From Yamadazyma tenuis (lineage: Eukaryota > Ascomycota > Pichiomycetes > Serinales > Debaryomycetaceae), in NCBI RefSeq assembly GCF_029203305.1, contig NC_089462.1, positions 1,488,001 to 1,552,000 on the forward strand: a stretch of 64,000 bases of DNA, given 5' to 3'. Below are positions 44,336-54,801 of the stretch, piece after piece. How positions within the stretch are numbered: position 1 is the stretch's first letter; each line of letters starts with the position of its first letter. A program made the translations under genes and the position numbers. The notes below the pieces were generated by a model. The model was not told the origin of the DNA. It did not search any database and saw only the letters and a list, made by a program, of their open reading frames with translations.

Positions 44336-47300
44336 CTATGAATCGTAGCCCAATCTTCTTTCGTCACTCTGGTGTGTTTGTGGAGTGGTAACCGTTTCAC
44401 TTAACAAAATGGGTGAGAACTCGGTGATGATCTTCCTCAAATTCGTTCTTCTAATGGGCTTGGCCAAGAAACCAGACATACCACTGTTAAGACACTCCTT
44501 GGCATTGCTTTCATCAGCAAATGCCGTCAAAGCAATAATTGGCTTATCATAATGCAAATTGCTTCTGATCATCTTTGTGGCCAATAACCCATCGATCTTT
44601 GGCATTTGAACGTCCATGAAGATCAAGTCATAGACATCATTCTTTTCGATAGATTCCTTCACGTTATCAACTGCCTCAGCCCCGTTAGAAGCCATGGTGA
44701 TATTGGTGAATCCTTCTAACGATAACATTCTCCTGATGACTTCTTGGTTAACCAAATTGTCTTCGGCCACCAAGATCTTCAAGTGCAACAAGTCATGAAG
44801 CAAGTAGTTATTGTGGAGGTCCATCTTGTCCGAGCCGTTGGATGAATTGGCAGTACCGGTAGATGATCTGGCAATCAAATGTGGTTTTTCGAAATAGTGT
44901 TTCTTAGAAGCACTTTCTTCGCTTGACTTACGACCAGGACTTGGAAGCTCAATAGTGATATTTGGAGGGTTAATCTTGGAAAGATCAAGAGGCCCCACAC
45001 TATCCTTAGGCGAAGATGTGGACAATGGAGTGCCAGTGCTGTGTAATTCAGACCTAGATGAAGCGTTGGCTTCATTACTATATCCGGTATCTTCAGCCTC
45101 ACTGACTTCATTGATGATATCTTCATGGTTGAAGGTAAACGCAACCTTTCTGTTCATTTTAGATTTAGGATTGAATTCATCTTCACAGAATTCAGCCATG
45201 TCTTCTTCTGGAACCAACACTTCACCTACTTGAGGCAAAGGAACCGTGAAGATAAAGGTAGATCCAACCCCTAAGGTCGATTTCAAAGTCATTGTACCAT
45301 TCATCATCTTGGCAAGTTGCCTACAAATAGACAAACCTAGACCAGTTCCACCGTAACTTCTAGATAAGGTTTGGTCACCTTGAATAAATGGCTCAAACAC
45401 CTTTTCTTGCAACGCTGGTTCGATACCTGGACCAGTATCAGTGACTTCAATTTGTAAAACCCATGTCTTAGGCTTGTAGAAGTTTTTGATACGATATACT
45501 TTATCATTTTTGACCAACTCATTGGAGTTCAAAGACGAATTGATACTGCTGATACTTGGTCTCTTGGTAGTAGTACCAGTTCCGGATGTGGAAGCAGTCG
45601 ATATGAATTTGTCTCTCATATTTGGAGGGGGTAATAATTTAGGAGATACTGTAGCATGACCATTACTAGTAACCAACACGTTATCTTTAGATGGTAGAGT
45701 TGGGGCTGTGTCATCACTTTCACTACTACTCAACTTCCTGTCTGTATCGAAGTTTGATTCGGTATCAGATGAGTCAGCAGGAACCGTTGGAAGTGGTTTC
45801 ATATCCCTTTTGAACTGGGATTTGAAGACCGCATCCTGATATTGAGTGGTAGATAATGTCACGATACTGGTGGTATCATTATCATCACCATCTGCATCAA
45901 CCGAGCTAGCAGATGATTGTTCAAAAGCTGCTTCATTAGTGGTGGGAGGCATTTTAGGTGGTCTGCCATCGTATGGATTGCTTTTGGAAAGAGTATTGGC
46001 AGCGGTTTCATGTCCGACAACATACACCTGGTTGTAGTCAGACTGATTGGATCTCTCTTGGTCGTATTCACCTAACAATCTGAAGGTGACATTGACTTTC
46101 CCATCTACTGGGGTAAACTTCAAAGAGTTCGAAACCAAGTTCATTACCACCTGAATGATTCTGTTGGAGTCACCGTATAAAATGAGCTTTCTCATCAAAC
46201 TAGGCTTCATTAAGATCTTGAAAAAGACTCTTTGATCACTGGCCAACTTGCTGAAAATGGATTGGACTTGGTATGCGATTTCCAAGATTTGGAAGGAAGA
46301 CTTTTCCAATTTGGATCTGTTCAAGGTATTTTTGGAATAAGTCAATAATTCGGTCAAAATATGTAACAACAACTCACCCGACCTATTTATCAACTTCAAG
46401 GAATCCTTTATCTTGGAAGTATCTTCTTCGTCCATGGCAATACTAGTCATACCTAAGATACCATTCAAAGGAGTTCTCAATTCATGAGAAATATTGGCGA
46501 TGAAAACGGTTTTGGCTTCGTTGGCAGCTTCGGCTTCAATCTTAGATGCTTCGAGTTCCTTGGTTCTCAGCTTAACTCTATCTTCTAAATGTGTGTATTG
46601 TTTTTCCAACTCTTCTCTCATGATATTGAAAGCCTGAGTCAACTCCGAGAGTTCATCTTTGAAGATCTTCTTCGAATCAGGAATTCGTGATGGTAACCTG
46701 ATACCCGTAGAGTAAACCGAATTTGAGCCACCTGTACCCGCAGATAACACACTATTTCTCTTGTTGTTGGAGCCATTAGATGAACCTTTAGCCAGCCCAT
46801 TAGGTCCAGATTTTTCTTTTTCTTTTTCTTTTATGAGATGCTCACGTTCTTCTTCTTTATCCTTATTGTTAAAACGTCGGATAAGAGTTGAATAGTAAGG
46901 TGGTGGAGGAGAATTTGTATTCCCAGTGGAGCCAGAAGACTCTGGCTTCTCAACACCCCTTTCTCGTTCTCGCTTGGAACGAGTGATGGCCTCGGTGGCA
47001 TACTTCAAGTTGGTGATGGGTCGGATGAAAAACACTGTCATTGGGAAGGTGATCAAACATACAAACCCACCAATTCCAATGGAAACTCCAATGATGATTT
47101 TAGTGAACTTCCTGACGGGAGCGTCGAAGGTCGAGATCCGTTGCTCGACAATGATGGACCAGTACTTTGGCGAATCAAGGTCCAAGGTTGAGTAACCTAT
47201 GGCCACGGATTTGCCATCAATATTCTTTTGTTTAGTGGAAGCACCTGAGTCATGTAAAAGGGCTGCTTTCGCAGCCAGCGACAGGTTGATGTTATACACG

Positions 47301-48106
47301 GTATCACTGTTTAAAGAGGACCCAGCCACTGGGAACACTGCCTGGAAGCCTATTATATCGTCAACCGTATTGTTTGTGCTAGAATCCGAATCAAACACTG
47401 GCGCTAGGGCCAACACCGTATAATCATTGGAAGATTCCGAGTCGTTGACGGCTTGCTGTATGTTATTTGCATTGGCAATCACAGACAAGTACCCGGCTAT
47501 AGCAGGGGTAGAAAGGATGATGGAGGTGTTGGCATACACGGCATAGGTGAGACCAACAAAGTATGTGGAATCAGCGTCGGAGTTGTTGGAAACGGGTCCA
47601 GTCATGAAAAAGGATTGTACCTGATTGCTCAACAGGTTGATTTGTGACGGCACTGAGAGGTTTGCCTGGAGCGGGTATAAGTAGTCCATAGATGGCTGGG
47701 ACACGGAGCTGGCGTTGTTGGTGCTTTCTGCCACCACCGTGAGGTCCAAGTTGTACAAGCGAGCAGCGGCAAATGACTCACTGCTGGTGACAAACTGGTC
47801 GAGAGTGTCTTGTGCCTGGTCAAACACCGTGTTGGAGTTGTTTCCAGCTTTGTAGCTTGAAAGGGGAGTGGTGATGGCATCTCTGGTGGTGAGCCAATAT
47901 ATCTGATAGAGCAAGTAGTCCAACGCCTGGGTGACCTGGGAAGTTTTGAGCTGGGAGATGACTTCCAACCGCTCGGCCCGAAGGTCTGACAAGTTGTTGG
48001 AGAAGTATACTCCACAGACCACTGCCAAAATCAAAAGGGAGAAAAGACAAGCAAAGGTCACCAATACAATCAACTGGGTTCGGATGCCGACTTTCAATTT
48101 CCTCAT
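44336..48106 (-). CDS. SLN1: Osmosensor hybrid histidine kinase Sln1
   Basis: A 1256-residue plasma-membrane sensor at the head of the HOG osmotic pathway, acting through Ypd1 and Ssk1. Two membrane segments (about 12-35 and 335-360) frame an extracellular domain rich in N-glycosylation sequons. A linker and coiled coil (about 480-530) lead to the HisKA motif FIANISHELRTPLNGIL with His541, then the N box (VVMNLVSNSLKFTP), G1 (DTGPGIEPALQEKVFEPFIQ) and G2 (GGTGLGLSICRQL). The C-terminal receiver has LIFMDVQMPKIDG with phospho-accepting Asp about 1165 and LAKPI. Long Ser/Thr-rich inserts separate N and G1 boxes and the kinase from the receiver. Length fits Sln1 (1220). Confidence 0.96.
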   Translation of the reverse strand: MRKLKVGIRTQLIVLVTFACLFSLLILAVVCGVYFSNNLSDLRAERLEVISQLKTSQVTQALDYLLYQIYWLTTRDAITTPLSSYKAGNNSNTVFDQAQDTLDQFVTSSESFAAARLYNLDLTVVAESTNNASSVSQPSMDYLYPLQANLSVPSQINLLSNQVQSFFMTGPVSNNSDADSTYFVGLTYAVYANTSIILSTPAIAGYLSVIANANNIQQAVNDSESSNDYTVLALAPVFDSDSSTNNTVDDIIGFQAVFPVAGSSLNSDTVYNINLSLAAKAALLHDSGASTKQKNIDGKSVAIGYSTLDLDSPKYWSIIVEQRISTFDAPVRKFTKIIIGVSIGIGGFVCLITFPMTVFFIRPITNLKYATEAITRSKRERERGVEKPESSGSTGNTNSPPPPYYSTLIRRFNNKDKEEEREHLIKEKEKEKSGPNGLAKGSSNGSNNKRNSVLSAGTGGSNSVYSTGIRLPSRIPDSKKIFKDELSELTQAFNIMREELEKQYTHLEDRVKLRTKELEASKIEAEAANEAKTVFIANISHELRTPLNGILGMTSIAMDEEDTSKIKDSLKLINRSGELLLHILTELLTYSKNTLNRSKLEKSSFQILEIAYQVQSIFSKLASDQRVFFKILMKPSLMRKLILYGDSNRIIQVVMNLVSNSLKFTPVDGKVNVTFRLLGEYDQERSNQSDYNQVYVVGHETAANTLSKSNPYDGRPPKMPPTTNEAAFEQSSASSVDADGDDNDTTSIVTLSTTQYQDAVFKSQFKRDMKPLPTVPADSSDTESNFDTDRKLSSSESDDTAPTLPSKDNVLVTSNGHATVSPKLLPPPNMRDKFISTASTSGTGTTTKRPSISSINSSLNSNELVKNDKVYRIKNFYKPKTWVLQIEVTDTGPGIEPALQEKVFEPFIQGDQTLSRSYGGTGLGLSICRQLAKMMNGTMTLKSTLGVGSTFIFTVPLPQVGEVLVPEEDMAEFCEDEFNPKSKMNRKVAFTFNHEDIINEVSEAEDTGYSNEANASSRSELHSTGTPLSTSSPKDSVGPLDLSKINPPNITIELPSPGRKSSEESASKKHYFEKPHLIARSSTGTANSSNGSDKMDLHNNYLLHDLLHLKILVAEDNLVNQEVIRRMLSLEGFTNITMASNGAEAVDNVKESIEKNDVYDLIFMDVQMPKIDGLLATKMIRSNLHYDKPIIALTAFADESNAKECLNSGMSGFLAKPIRRTNLRKIITEFSPILLSETVTTPQTHQSDERRLGYDS

Positions 48107-48974
48107 GGTGTACCAGAAGTGCTATGCAAATATGTGTCTCGCAAGAGGAGGTTGCAGCGGCAGCTGTGTGTATGGGAGTATAGGCTTTGCCTGGGAGATG
48201 TGGTGGAATTCAAATGTTCCTAGCAATAACAAATATTTTTTTCTCTCCAGTGCTCGCTCGCTTATGGGGTGTCAAAAAATTTTCACCACAGAAAGGAGGT
48301 GGAACGGGAGGTGGGAAGGGGTAACGGATGGGGGCGTTAGTAGATGTAGTGAGTGGATAAGGTAGAAAGGGGGCAACGACTCGAGAAGCAATTTTTACTA
48401 AAAGAAACAAATTGAATTTGGTGCCGTAAATGTAAGTGAAATGAGGCCCTTACGTAGTGCAATGAGCCAGTTGCAGGGGAGGGTGAGACAAGTAAAAGTT
48501 ATAGTTATAGTACCCGAAATTCCGGAGTGGTGGTAGAGGTGGCGAGAGAGATGGCGGTAGCAGGAGGTACAAAGGACGGAACCGTGTCATTGCTCACGTA
48601 TCATAGTGGAGGTGCTACTGATTGTTTTGTATAATTTATCATTGTTCCATTGTTTGGTTGTTTCTAAAATTGGAATAGTAATTGGATGTATTTTGATTCT
48701 TGAGTCGTGGGAGCACAGATACGAGCGAAGCTCATCACCCTTCAAAACGCCTCATGCGGTGGGGGAGAATCCGCCTGCTTGGTCTCCCGAGAGGCACCAG
48801 GTAACGGCTGGCGTATTGTGGTACTAGCATAATACCCACCGCCGTGCCTTTCCGTATATAAAAATAGAACCAGATTTGCCGAGTGGTTTGTAGTGGGTGT
48901 CAGATCGTGCGCCACGACAATCCTCGGCCTTCAAAGTTCGCGGAAACATCTCTGCAAAATTTGCTAGGAATGTT
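48107..48974. other. Divergent promoter region SLN1 / yapsin-like gene
   Basis: An 868-base region with G-rich tracts (48285-48380 and 48530-48560). No credible gene. A TATA box lies near its right end. Short frames at 47931-48365 and 48606-48827 look like chance. Confidence 0.5.
48855..48864 (+). promoter_or_regulatory. TATA box of the yapsin-like gene
   Basis: TATATAAAAA lies about 110 bases before the ATG at 48975. Confidence 0.55.
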
Positions 48975-50843
48975 ATGGTAAGTGCTCTACATGCCTTTGG
49001 TTTGGCGGTATGGCTCGCCGTAGTGGCGGCCCGCGTCGACGACGACGATGACAAAAAGTCGTCTCTGTCGATCACAATCATCATCACCAACTCCAACCTC
49101 GGGTCCGGGTTTTCGCTTAACACCGACTCCACCACCACCCTGCTGACAAGAACAACAACCTCGAGTGCCGTGTCCGAAGGACTGGTGGTTTCCGAGGAAG
49201 ACAACGACTCGTCGCTTTTGCGGTTTTTGTTCACCGAAACCTCCAGTTATTACAACATCCCGGTGACAATAAACCACCAGTCATTGGATCTTCGACTTGA
49301 TGTGCTACAGAACGATGCTTGGGTGCTCAATGGTAATGAGATGATGGATTGCGGTGAAATTGACAGCTGGTGGTCGTCGTACTCAACGGCGTTCGAGGAC
49401 TCCTCGGCCTCGACCCTGATCCCCGCTAGTCTCACCACCGCTGCTGAGTATACTGCTTTATACTGCGGAGATGCTGGGTTGTTCACCACGAGCACCAACG
49501 CCACGGTGGCAGAGCCCGACTACGGCGGGTACCAGCCAGCGGAGGAAGTGGCGGTGGCATACATAGACCTGATCAACGCTACGGGTGAGGTTCTTACCGG
49601 TAATTTCAGTGTGGCCAGCTCCAACCAGCAGTTGGTAGAACTTAAAGACTTCCAGTTCATCGATGCCGACACGTCAAACGTCTATGTAGGCGGCTTTGGC
49701 CTCGCACACAATAACAACACCGATACCGGTATCATGGCCGGGTTGGTCGACAGCGGTGTCATCTCACACCTGAGCTACTCGTTGTATTTCAATAACTTCG
49801 CCAACTCGAATGTTTCTTTCGCGATGGTTTTCCCAGGAGCCGTCAACTCCAAATACTACACGGGAGATTTGTACCAGTTCAACGTGTTGGACATCGAGGG
49901 CACACGGTTCGACGACGACCTGGCCCTAGCGGCGTACGGTAACCGTCGGGTGCAGCTGATGGTGCTTCCGAGCTTTGAGCTCACGGATATCTTAATCGAG
50001 AGCCTGGGGGGTGAGTCGCAGAGCTTGCAGTCAAAACTGACGGTATTGGCAGCGGTGTTTGACCTGAGAACAATCTACAACTCGATCCCCCTCCTGGTGA
50101 TTGTCAACTTGGCGATCCAAACTAATGCCTTCTACAACGACGAGGTGGCTCGATGGATCGTTCAGTGTGATACCATTCGTGAGACCCATGCCACTCTCAA
50201 CTTCCAGATGCACGAGCTTTTGATTCAAGTGCCGATTGACGACATTTTGATCAATGCCGTCATCTACGAAAAACAGTTGACGTTCTCCAATGGGGCCGAT
50301 GCTTGTTTCCTCAGCGTACTCCCGATGACGGGATCGTACGCGACGTTGGGACTTTCGGCAATGAAGTCGGTGTTTATGGCGGTGGACCATGAGGGAGGCA
50401 CCATCGGCTTGGCCCGTGCCAACAAAGGGGTTCAGGTGAAGTACTCAGACTACTTCCCGGACGACGACAACACATTGAGCCCGTACGAGCCAGACAATGG
50501 GTTCAATTTTTCAAAAGAGTCCGTGGAGCTGATTAGTGAGATTTCTCCCGGCACCATTCCTTTTGCAACCACCGCATCGCGCGAAAACTCCATGACTTTG
50601 AGCTACGAGGCTGGAGGCAGCCAGGCCGAATCGTTAACGATTCCCGCGCGATTATCGGGAGTCTTGATTTCATCGGGCGAGGTTGTGGTGACACAGAACG
50701 CCCAGGAGCTGACGCTGGACTCGTCGTCGGCGACGGCGGCGCTGGAGGATAGTCATAGCAAGAACGGGTCTGGTTCTAACCACCATTCGCTCTGGCAGTT
50801 GATAGTATTGGTAGTGTTCCCGGCTGTGCTTCTAGCGGTGTAG
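48975..50843 (+). CDS. Yapsin-like GPI protein with destroyed aspartyl protease motifs
   Basis: The protein has 622 residues from the ATG at 48975: signal peptide (MVSALHAFGLAVWLAVVAA), an acidic VDDDDDKK segment, a pepsin-type bilobal fold and a GPI tail (SLWQLIVLVVFPAVLLAV). Yapsin landmarks are kept: SSYYNIPVTINHQSLDLRLD, VYVGGFGLAHNNNTDTGIMA, VISHLSYSLYFNN and KYYTGDLYQFNVL. However, the first active site is DVLQ (Asp109) instead of DTGS, and the second is FDLRT (Asp362) instead of DSGT. Both Asp remain, but the Gly turns needed for catalysis are gone, so it is probably a catalytically inactive pseudoprotease. The open frame is intact, so it is not a simple pseudogene. It may act as a wall protein, a substrate trap or a competitor of active yapsins. 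An ATG at 48970 overlaps the start in another frame. Confidence 0.85.
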   Translation: MVSALHAFGLAVWLAVVAARVDDDDDKKSSLSITIIITNSNLGSGFSLNTDSTTTLLTRTTTSSAVSEGLVVSEEDNDSSLLRFLFTETSSYYNIPVTINHQSLDLRLDVLQNDAWVLNGNEMMDCGEIDSWWSSYSTAFEDSSASTLIPASLTTAAEYTALYCGDAGLFTTSTNATVAEPDYGGYQPAEEVAVAYIDLINATGEVLTGNFSVASSNQQLVELKDFQFIDADTSNVYVGGFGLAHNNNTDTGIMAGLVDSGVISHLSYSLYFNNFANSNVSFAMVFPGAVNSKYYTGDLYQFNVLDIEGTRFDDDLALAAYGNRRVQLMVLPSFELTDILIESLGGESQSLQSKLTVLAAVFDLRTIYNSIPLLVIVNLAIQTNAFYNDEVARWIVQCDTIRETHATLNFQMHELLIQVPIDDILINAVIYEKQLTFSNGADACFLSVLPMTGSYATLGLSAMKSVFMAVDHEGGTIGLARANKGVQVKYSDYFPDDDNTLSPYEPDNGFNFSKESVELISEISPGTIPFATTASRENSMTLSYEAGGSQAESLTIPARLSGVLISSGEVVVTQNAQELTLDSSSATAALEDSHSKNGSGSNHHSLWQLIVLVVFPAVLLAV

Positions 50844-50897
50844 ACATGGCATCCTTATCTTTGTACTATATGCAAATAAATAGTCTATATTTTTCAT

Positions 50898-52058
50898 CTA
50901 TAGCTTTCGCATCTCGATTTCTTTGAGTGGAGCATACTTGTTCTGACTGTACCGGAACCAATTGTACCAGAGAATGTCTAAGAACGTGATCACAAGCCCC
51001 ACCACGTTCACCACGCTCAAACGGTCGCCAAAAATTATCGAGCTCAAGCAAATCGTCATTAGTTCCTTGAAAATCCCTGCCACCGATAAGGTGATGACCT
51101 GTGACACCTGTAAGAGCTTGAACTCACATAGAGTCATCATGAAGGCAAGAATTCCAGGTACCACCAATAGGCCAATGGTGGTTAGAACTCCTTTAAGTTC
51201 CCAGATCTCGGATGCCAAAAAGTTGCTCCAGCCTTCGACCACAAGTCCAATGACGAGTAACACCAAGCACATCGACGGCGACAAGTAAAAGATAGTCACG
51301 ATGGAATTGGGCGTGTGTGGGTTGTTGCGGAGTAAGAGCTGAGTGAACGACCACCGTAATCCCGACATTATTGACGCCAAAAGCACTAGTATAATACCTG
51401 TAGGGCTATTTTCCTCATCATTTTGGCCTACGTTGTTTGGCCGTTTAACCATTAATACCACAGAACATGTCATAACCGAGACAATGGCCAAGAGCCGCCA
51501 GTGGAACTTTTCAAGGCGGAAAAGAAGCCCAAATAAAAGCACAAACATCAACGACAGTGTCTTTAACATCGTGTACAAGCTGAGCGACACAAACATAATA
51601 GAAAGATTCGAGATCCCAATATCCCCAGCCGATGCCAAAGAGCACGGTACAATTTGCTTCAAGTACAAAAGTGCCGGAATCAGGAAAAGTCTCGAAAATG
51701 GCGAGTGGGATAGGGTTTCAGACGATTGCAACTTTGGTCGTAACAGAGGATTGACATATAGCACCAAACAACTCAAAAGGAACAAACAAAACTGATGGAA
51801 GGACGTGATAATTATGGGGAAGCGGAAGTTCAATCCAGGTCCAAACATCCACTTATTGTATATGGAAATCGATAAGGAAAAAATATACCAACCTAGTATG
51901 TATACGATTGTTTGTGAGGTGTTCTTGTTGTGGAGATGCTTCGGAAGGCGTCTGTGCCCGGAATTGGAGGCCAAAAAACCCACCGACTCGTTATCATCGT
52001 CACTAGGCGCACGTAGTACACTGGCATTGCCAGAGTGGCCTTCATTTGTTATGTTCAT
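50898..52058 (-). CDS. YMD8: Nucleotide-sugar / triose-phosphate translocator family protein Ymd8
   Basis: A 386-residue multi-span membrane protein of the drug/metabolite transporter superfamily, TPT branch. A hydrophilic N-terminus is followed by about ten spans, with typical YNKWMFGPGLNFRFPIIITS, ALLYLKQIVPCSLASAGDIG, ISNLSIMFVSLSLYTMLKT and SGLRWSFTQLLLRN motifs and the end FLDILWYNWFRYSQNKY. This is the pattern of S. cerevisiae Ymd8, placed in the Golgi/COPI vesicles with unproven substrate. I use the ATG at 52058; the upstream extension to 52202 overlaps SEC1 and lacks likeness. It converges with the yapsin-like gene, 54 bases apart. Confidence 0.88.
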   Translation of the reverse strand: MNITNEGHSGNASVLRAPSDDDNESVGFLASNSGHRRLPKHLHNKNTSQTIVYILGWYIFSLSISIYNKWMFGPGLNFRFPIIITSFHQFCLFLLSCLVLYVNPLLRPKLQSSETLSHSPFSRLFLIPALLYLKQIVPCSLASAGDIGISNLSIMFVSLSLYTMLKTLSLMFVLLFGLLFRLEKFHWRLLAIVSVMTCSVVLMVKRPNNVGQNDEENSPTGIILVLLASIMSGLRWSFTQLLLRNNPHTPNSIVTIFYLSPSMCLVLLVIGLVVEGWSNFLASEIWELKGVLTTIGLLVVPGILAFMMTLCEFKLLQVSQVITLSVAGIFKELMTICLSSIIFGDRLSVVNVVGLVITFLDILWYNWFRYSQNKYAPLKEIEMRKL

Positions 52059-52177
52059 AAGTTCGATAAAAGAGGCGATCTGGTGAAAACAACTTCTCCA
52101 GCAGATAATTTCCTGTTTCGCGCGCGCGCTTGGGAAGTGTTTCAGCTTTTTAAAGTTTCCTTCTACAGCACTAAGTA

Positions 52178-54463
52178 ATGTCCAAAGTAAAAGACCCGTC
52201 ATCGTTGTTTGAACTACAAAAACGGTACTTGTTGGACCAGATCAAGAGTATCCAGCTACCTGGCAACTTGTATACACTTGTGATCGATGACAAGACCGAG
52301 GCACTTTTGTACCAGGTATTGAAAAAGGACCAGTTGTTGAGAGTAGTCACATCGATTGAAAAGATAGATGAACGTAGAAAGCAGCAGACTTTCCTCGAAG
52401 CCATCTACTTCATCGACCCGTCGCTCTACACATTGAATTGTGTTATTGCTGACGCCATTAACCACAGGTATAAGAAGGGGTGGGGGTTGTTCTTGCCGAT
52501 ATTGGAACTGGATTCGAGAGTGTACCAGTTTTACCACTCTGCCAAATTCTTAAAGAATCCCAAGATTCAGAACTACTTTGACTTTGGTGAGAACATTCAC
52601 TTCACCGAGGCCCTGATGTTTCCCATGGAGGCCCGTGTGTTTTTGACCGATGACAAGACCCCCAATTCTATGCCTATTTATTTCAACGAGAATTGCAGTG
52701 AGTTGGTGTTGACTCAGGTGCGCAATGTGGCCAAGAGCCTTGTAAACTTGATGGTGGTGACGGGCGAGTACCCGCTTATTCGGTTCTACTCACCACAAAA
52801 CCAGTACTTTTATAAGGCCACTCGGTTGAGTGAGTTGATTGCAGACGAGTTCCAGCGACAGATAGACGATTACGCTCGGAGCCACCATGACTTCCCACCC
52901 GAGGAGAACCAGGGGAAACCAAGGTCCATTTTGTTGGTGGTTGACAGAACCATCGACTTATTTGCTCCTTTGTTGCATGAATTCACGTACCAGGCCATGG
53001 CCATGGACATTGTTCCCAGTCTCGAAAGAGACGGGGTGTACAAGTACCAGTCGGAGAACGAGAAAGGAGAGTTCACTGAAATATCCAGCAAAGTTGCTAA
53101 CGAGACTGACGAGGATTGGGTGAATTTGAGACATTTGCATATCATCGAGAGCAGTGAATTGATCGTCAACAAGATCAATGAGTTAATCCAGAACAACCCG
53201 TTGATGGTTGACCGGAGCAGGGCCAAGAACTCCAGTGATTTGATGCACATTGTAGCCAACTTGAGAGGGTTTGACGATGAAAGAAAACAAATCTCTTTGC
53301 ACCGGTCTTTGATAGATGCGTGTCTTGATTTGAACGGTGAACGTAAGTTAGCCGAGTTTGCAGCCGACTTTGAACAAACCTGTTGTGCTGAAGGGATAAG
53401 TTTCGAAGGAGAAAAGGTAAAGCATTTACATGACGATTTGATTGTGTTGTTGGCCAGAGACGATTTGCACATAAATGATAAAATGAGGTTGGTGTTGATT
53501 TATGGGTTGTACAGAGGAGGCCTTATTGAGGCCGATTTCGTTAAAATTGCCAAGTTCCTCGGGGTGCGTGATACTCAGATTATTTCTTTGGTATCTCGGT
53601 GCTTCTATAACCTACACAAGTTGGGGTTCCCCGTGGTTAAAGAAAAGTTGTCTGATCCCAAGGTCAAAAAGAAGATGTTCCATACCATCAATAACGATGG
53701 TACGTACAACACTTCGCGGTTCGGGCCTGGTATCAAGTCAATAATGCAGTTTTTGATCAGGTACCAATTGGATGAGGACTGGTTCCCCTACTTCAGAGAT
53801 AAGCCTTTACAAGACGATATTCCGGCGGAAATTGCCATTATGAACAGCCAGCAAGCTACCAGCACTTCCCTTAGAAATGCCCGTATAAAAGCATCATGGG
53901 CCCAGAGCTCCAATAAGGTCGGCCAGCTGAGCACCAAGTCCAAACAACGAATTTTTTGCTATGTTGCGGGAGGTATAACGTACTCGGAAATCAGATCGAT
54001 GTACGAGTTGTCCAACACGCTAAACAAAGACTTTTACATAGGGTCTGAAAGCATCCTTAAGCCTCGGGACTTCTTAATTGGACTCCAGTCTATTGACAAG
54101 GTCAAGCAGATGTCGGACCTCAACTTAAACTTGTACAACGAATTGACCACCACAAAAGAGCCTCCATTGTACCTATTTGAAAGTAGTGAACGTCACCACC
54201 TTCAGTCACGACCTGCTCCCGGTAATATTCTGACCCAGAACTCCAGCCGGGTGTCGAGTAACTTGGGGTCGGCAAACAGCGCTTCCAGCTCATCGGTGAA
54301 TCAAATGAACGTTGACTTTAATAGCTTCAACTTGAATTCGCAGCCATCGAGCAACACTGTCCCCAGTCACTACCAAAAACGGGTTTCATCATTCAGCACC
54401 AATTCCACGACACTGGAGCCTACGAAGGAAAAGAAGAGCCGGTTGAAGCGATTATTCAAGTAA
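52178..54463 (+). CDS. SEC1: Sec1/Munc18 protein Sec1 (exocytosis)
   Basis: A 761-residue cytosolic protein that binds assembled exocytic SNARE complexes at the plasma membrane. Sec1-family motifs run in order: LPGNLYTLVIDDKTEALLY, AIYFIDPSLYTLNCVIADAI, VTGEYPLIRFYSPQ, SILLVVDRTIDLFAPLLHEF with TYQAMAMDI, VLIYGLYRGGLIEADFVKIA and IFCYVAGGITYSEIRSMYEL. The C-terminus is an extended Ser/Asn-rich, basic tail (ending KKSRLKRLFK), a feature of fungal Sec1. The in-frame CTG at 52613 lies at an unconserved-Leu position. In S. cerevisiae SEC1 (YDR164C) adjoins TRM82 (YDR165W); here YCF1 lies between them. Confidence 0.95.
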   Translation: MSKVKDPSSLFELQKRYLLDQIKSIQLPGNLYTLVIDDKTEALLYQVLKKDQLLRVVTSIEKIDERRKQQTFLEAIYFIDPSLYTLNCVIADAINHRYKKGWGLFLPILELDSRVYQFYHSAKFLKNPKIQNYFDFGENIHFTEALMFPMEARVFLTDDKTPNSMPIYFNENCSELVLTQVRNVAKSLVNLMVVTGEYPLIRFYSPQNQYFYKATRLSELIADEFQRQIDDYARSHHDFPPEENQGKPRSILLVVDRTIDLFAPLLHEFTYQAMAMDIVPSLERDGVYKYQSENEKGEFTEISSKVANETDEDWVNLRHLHIIESSELIVNKINELIQNNPLMVDRSRAKNSSDLMHIVANLRGFDDERKQISLHRSLIDACLDLNGERKLAEFAADFEQTCCAEGISFEGEKVKHLHDDLIVLLARDDLHINDKMRLVLIYGLYRGGLIEADFVKIAKFLGVRDTQIISLVSRCFYNLHKLGFPVVKEKLSDPKVKKKMFHTINNDGTYNTSRFGPGIKSIMQFLIRYQLDEDWFPYFRDKPLQDDIPAEIAIMNSQQATSTSLRNARIKASWAQSSNKVGQLSTKSKQRIFCYVAGGITYSEIRSMYELSNTLNKDFYIGSESILKPRDFLIGLQSIDKVKQMSDLNLNLYNELTTTKEPPLYLFESSERHHLQSRPAPGNILTQNSSRVSSNLGSANSASSSSVNQMNVDFNSFNLNSQPSSNTVPSHYQKRVSSFSTNSTTLEPTKEKKSRLKRLFK

Positions 54464-54801
54464 CATTAGCAGACTTTTAATCAATACAGATATCATGTCT
54501 TAACCCATTCGGAATTTTGTTCCTCACCTTTTCTTTTCCGATATGCGTATTACTAATAGGAATCCGGTGCGCGTACGCCCCAACGCGGGTGCCATTAAAT
54601 ATGTGCCATCAAAAATCTCTGATTACTATCCATCTTGAACAACAGTAGTTTCTTGCTACCGGCCTGTATTTTGTGTTTTTAACATCTTTGATTCGTGCTT
54701 TTGTGTCCCATTAAGCCCACAAACTCACAGCTAGAACCAGAATCACATTCACTTACTTGCCAAAGACACGAATAGACGAATTTGTTCGGCCGCTTATTGC
54801 C
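54464..54801. other. Intergenic region SEC1 - YCF1
   Basis: About 338 bases. It includes an in-frame extension of YCF1 beginning at a TTG (54757), taken as 5' untranslated sequence. No other feature. Confidence 0.5.
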
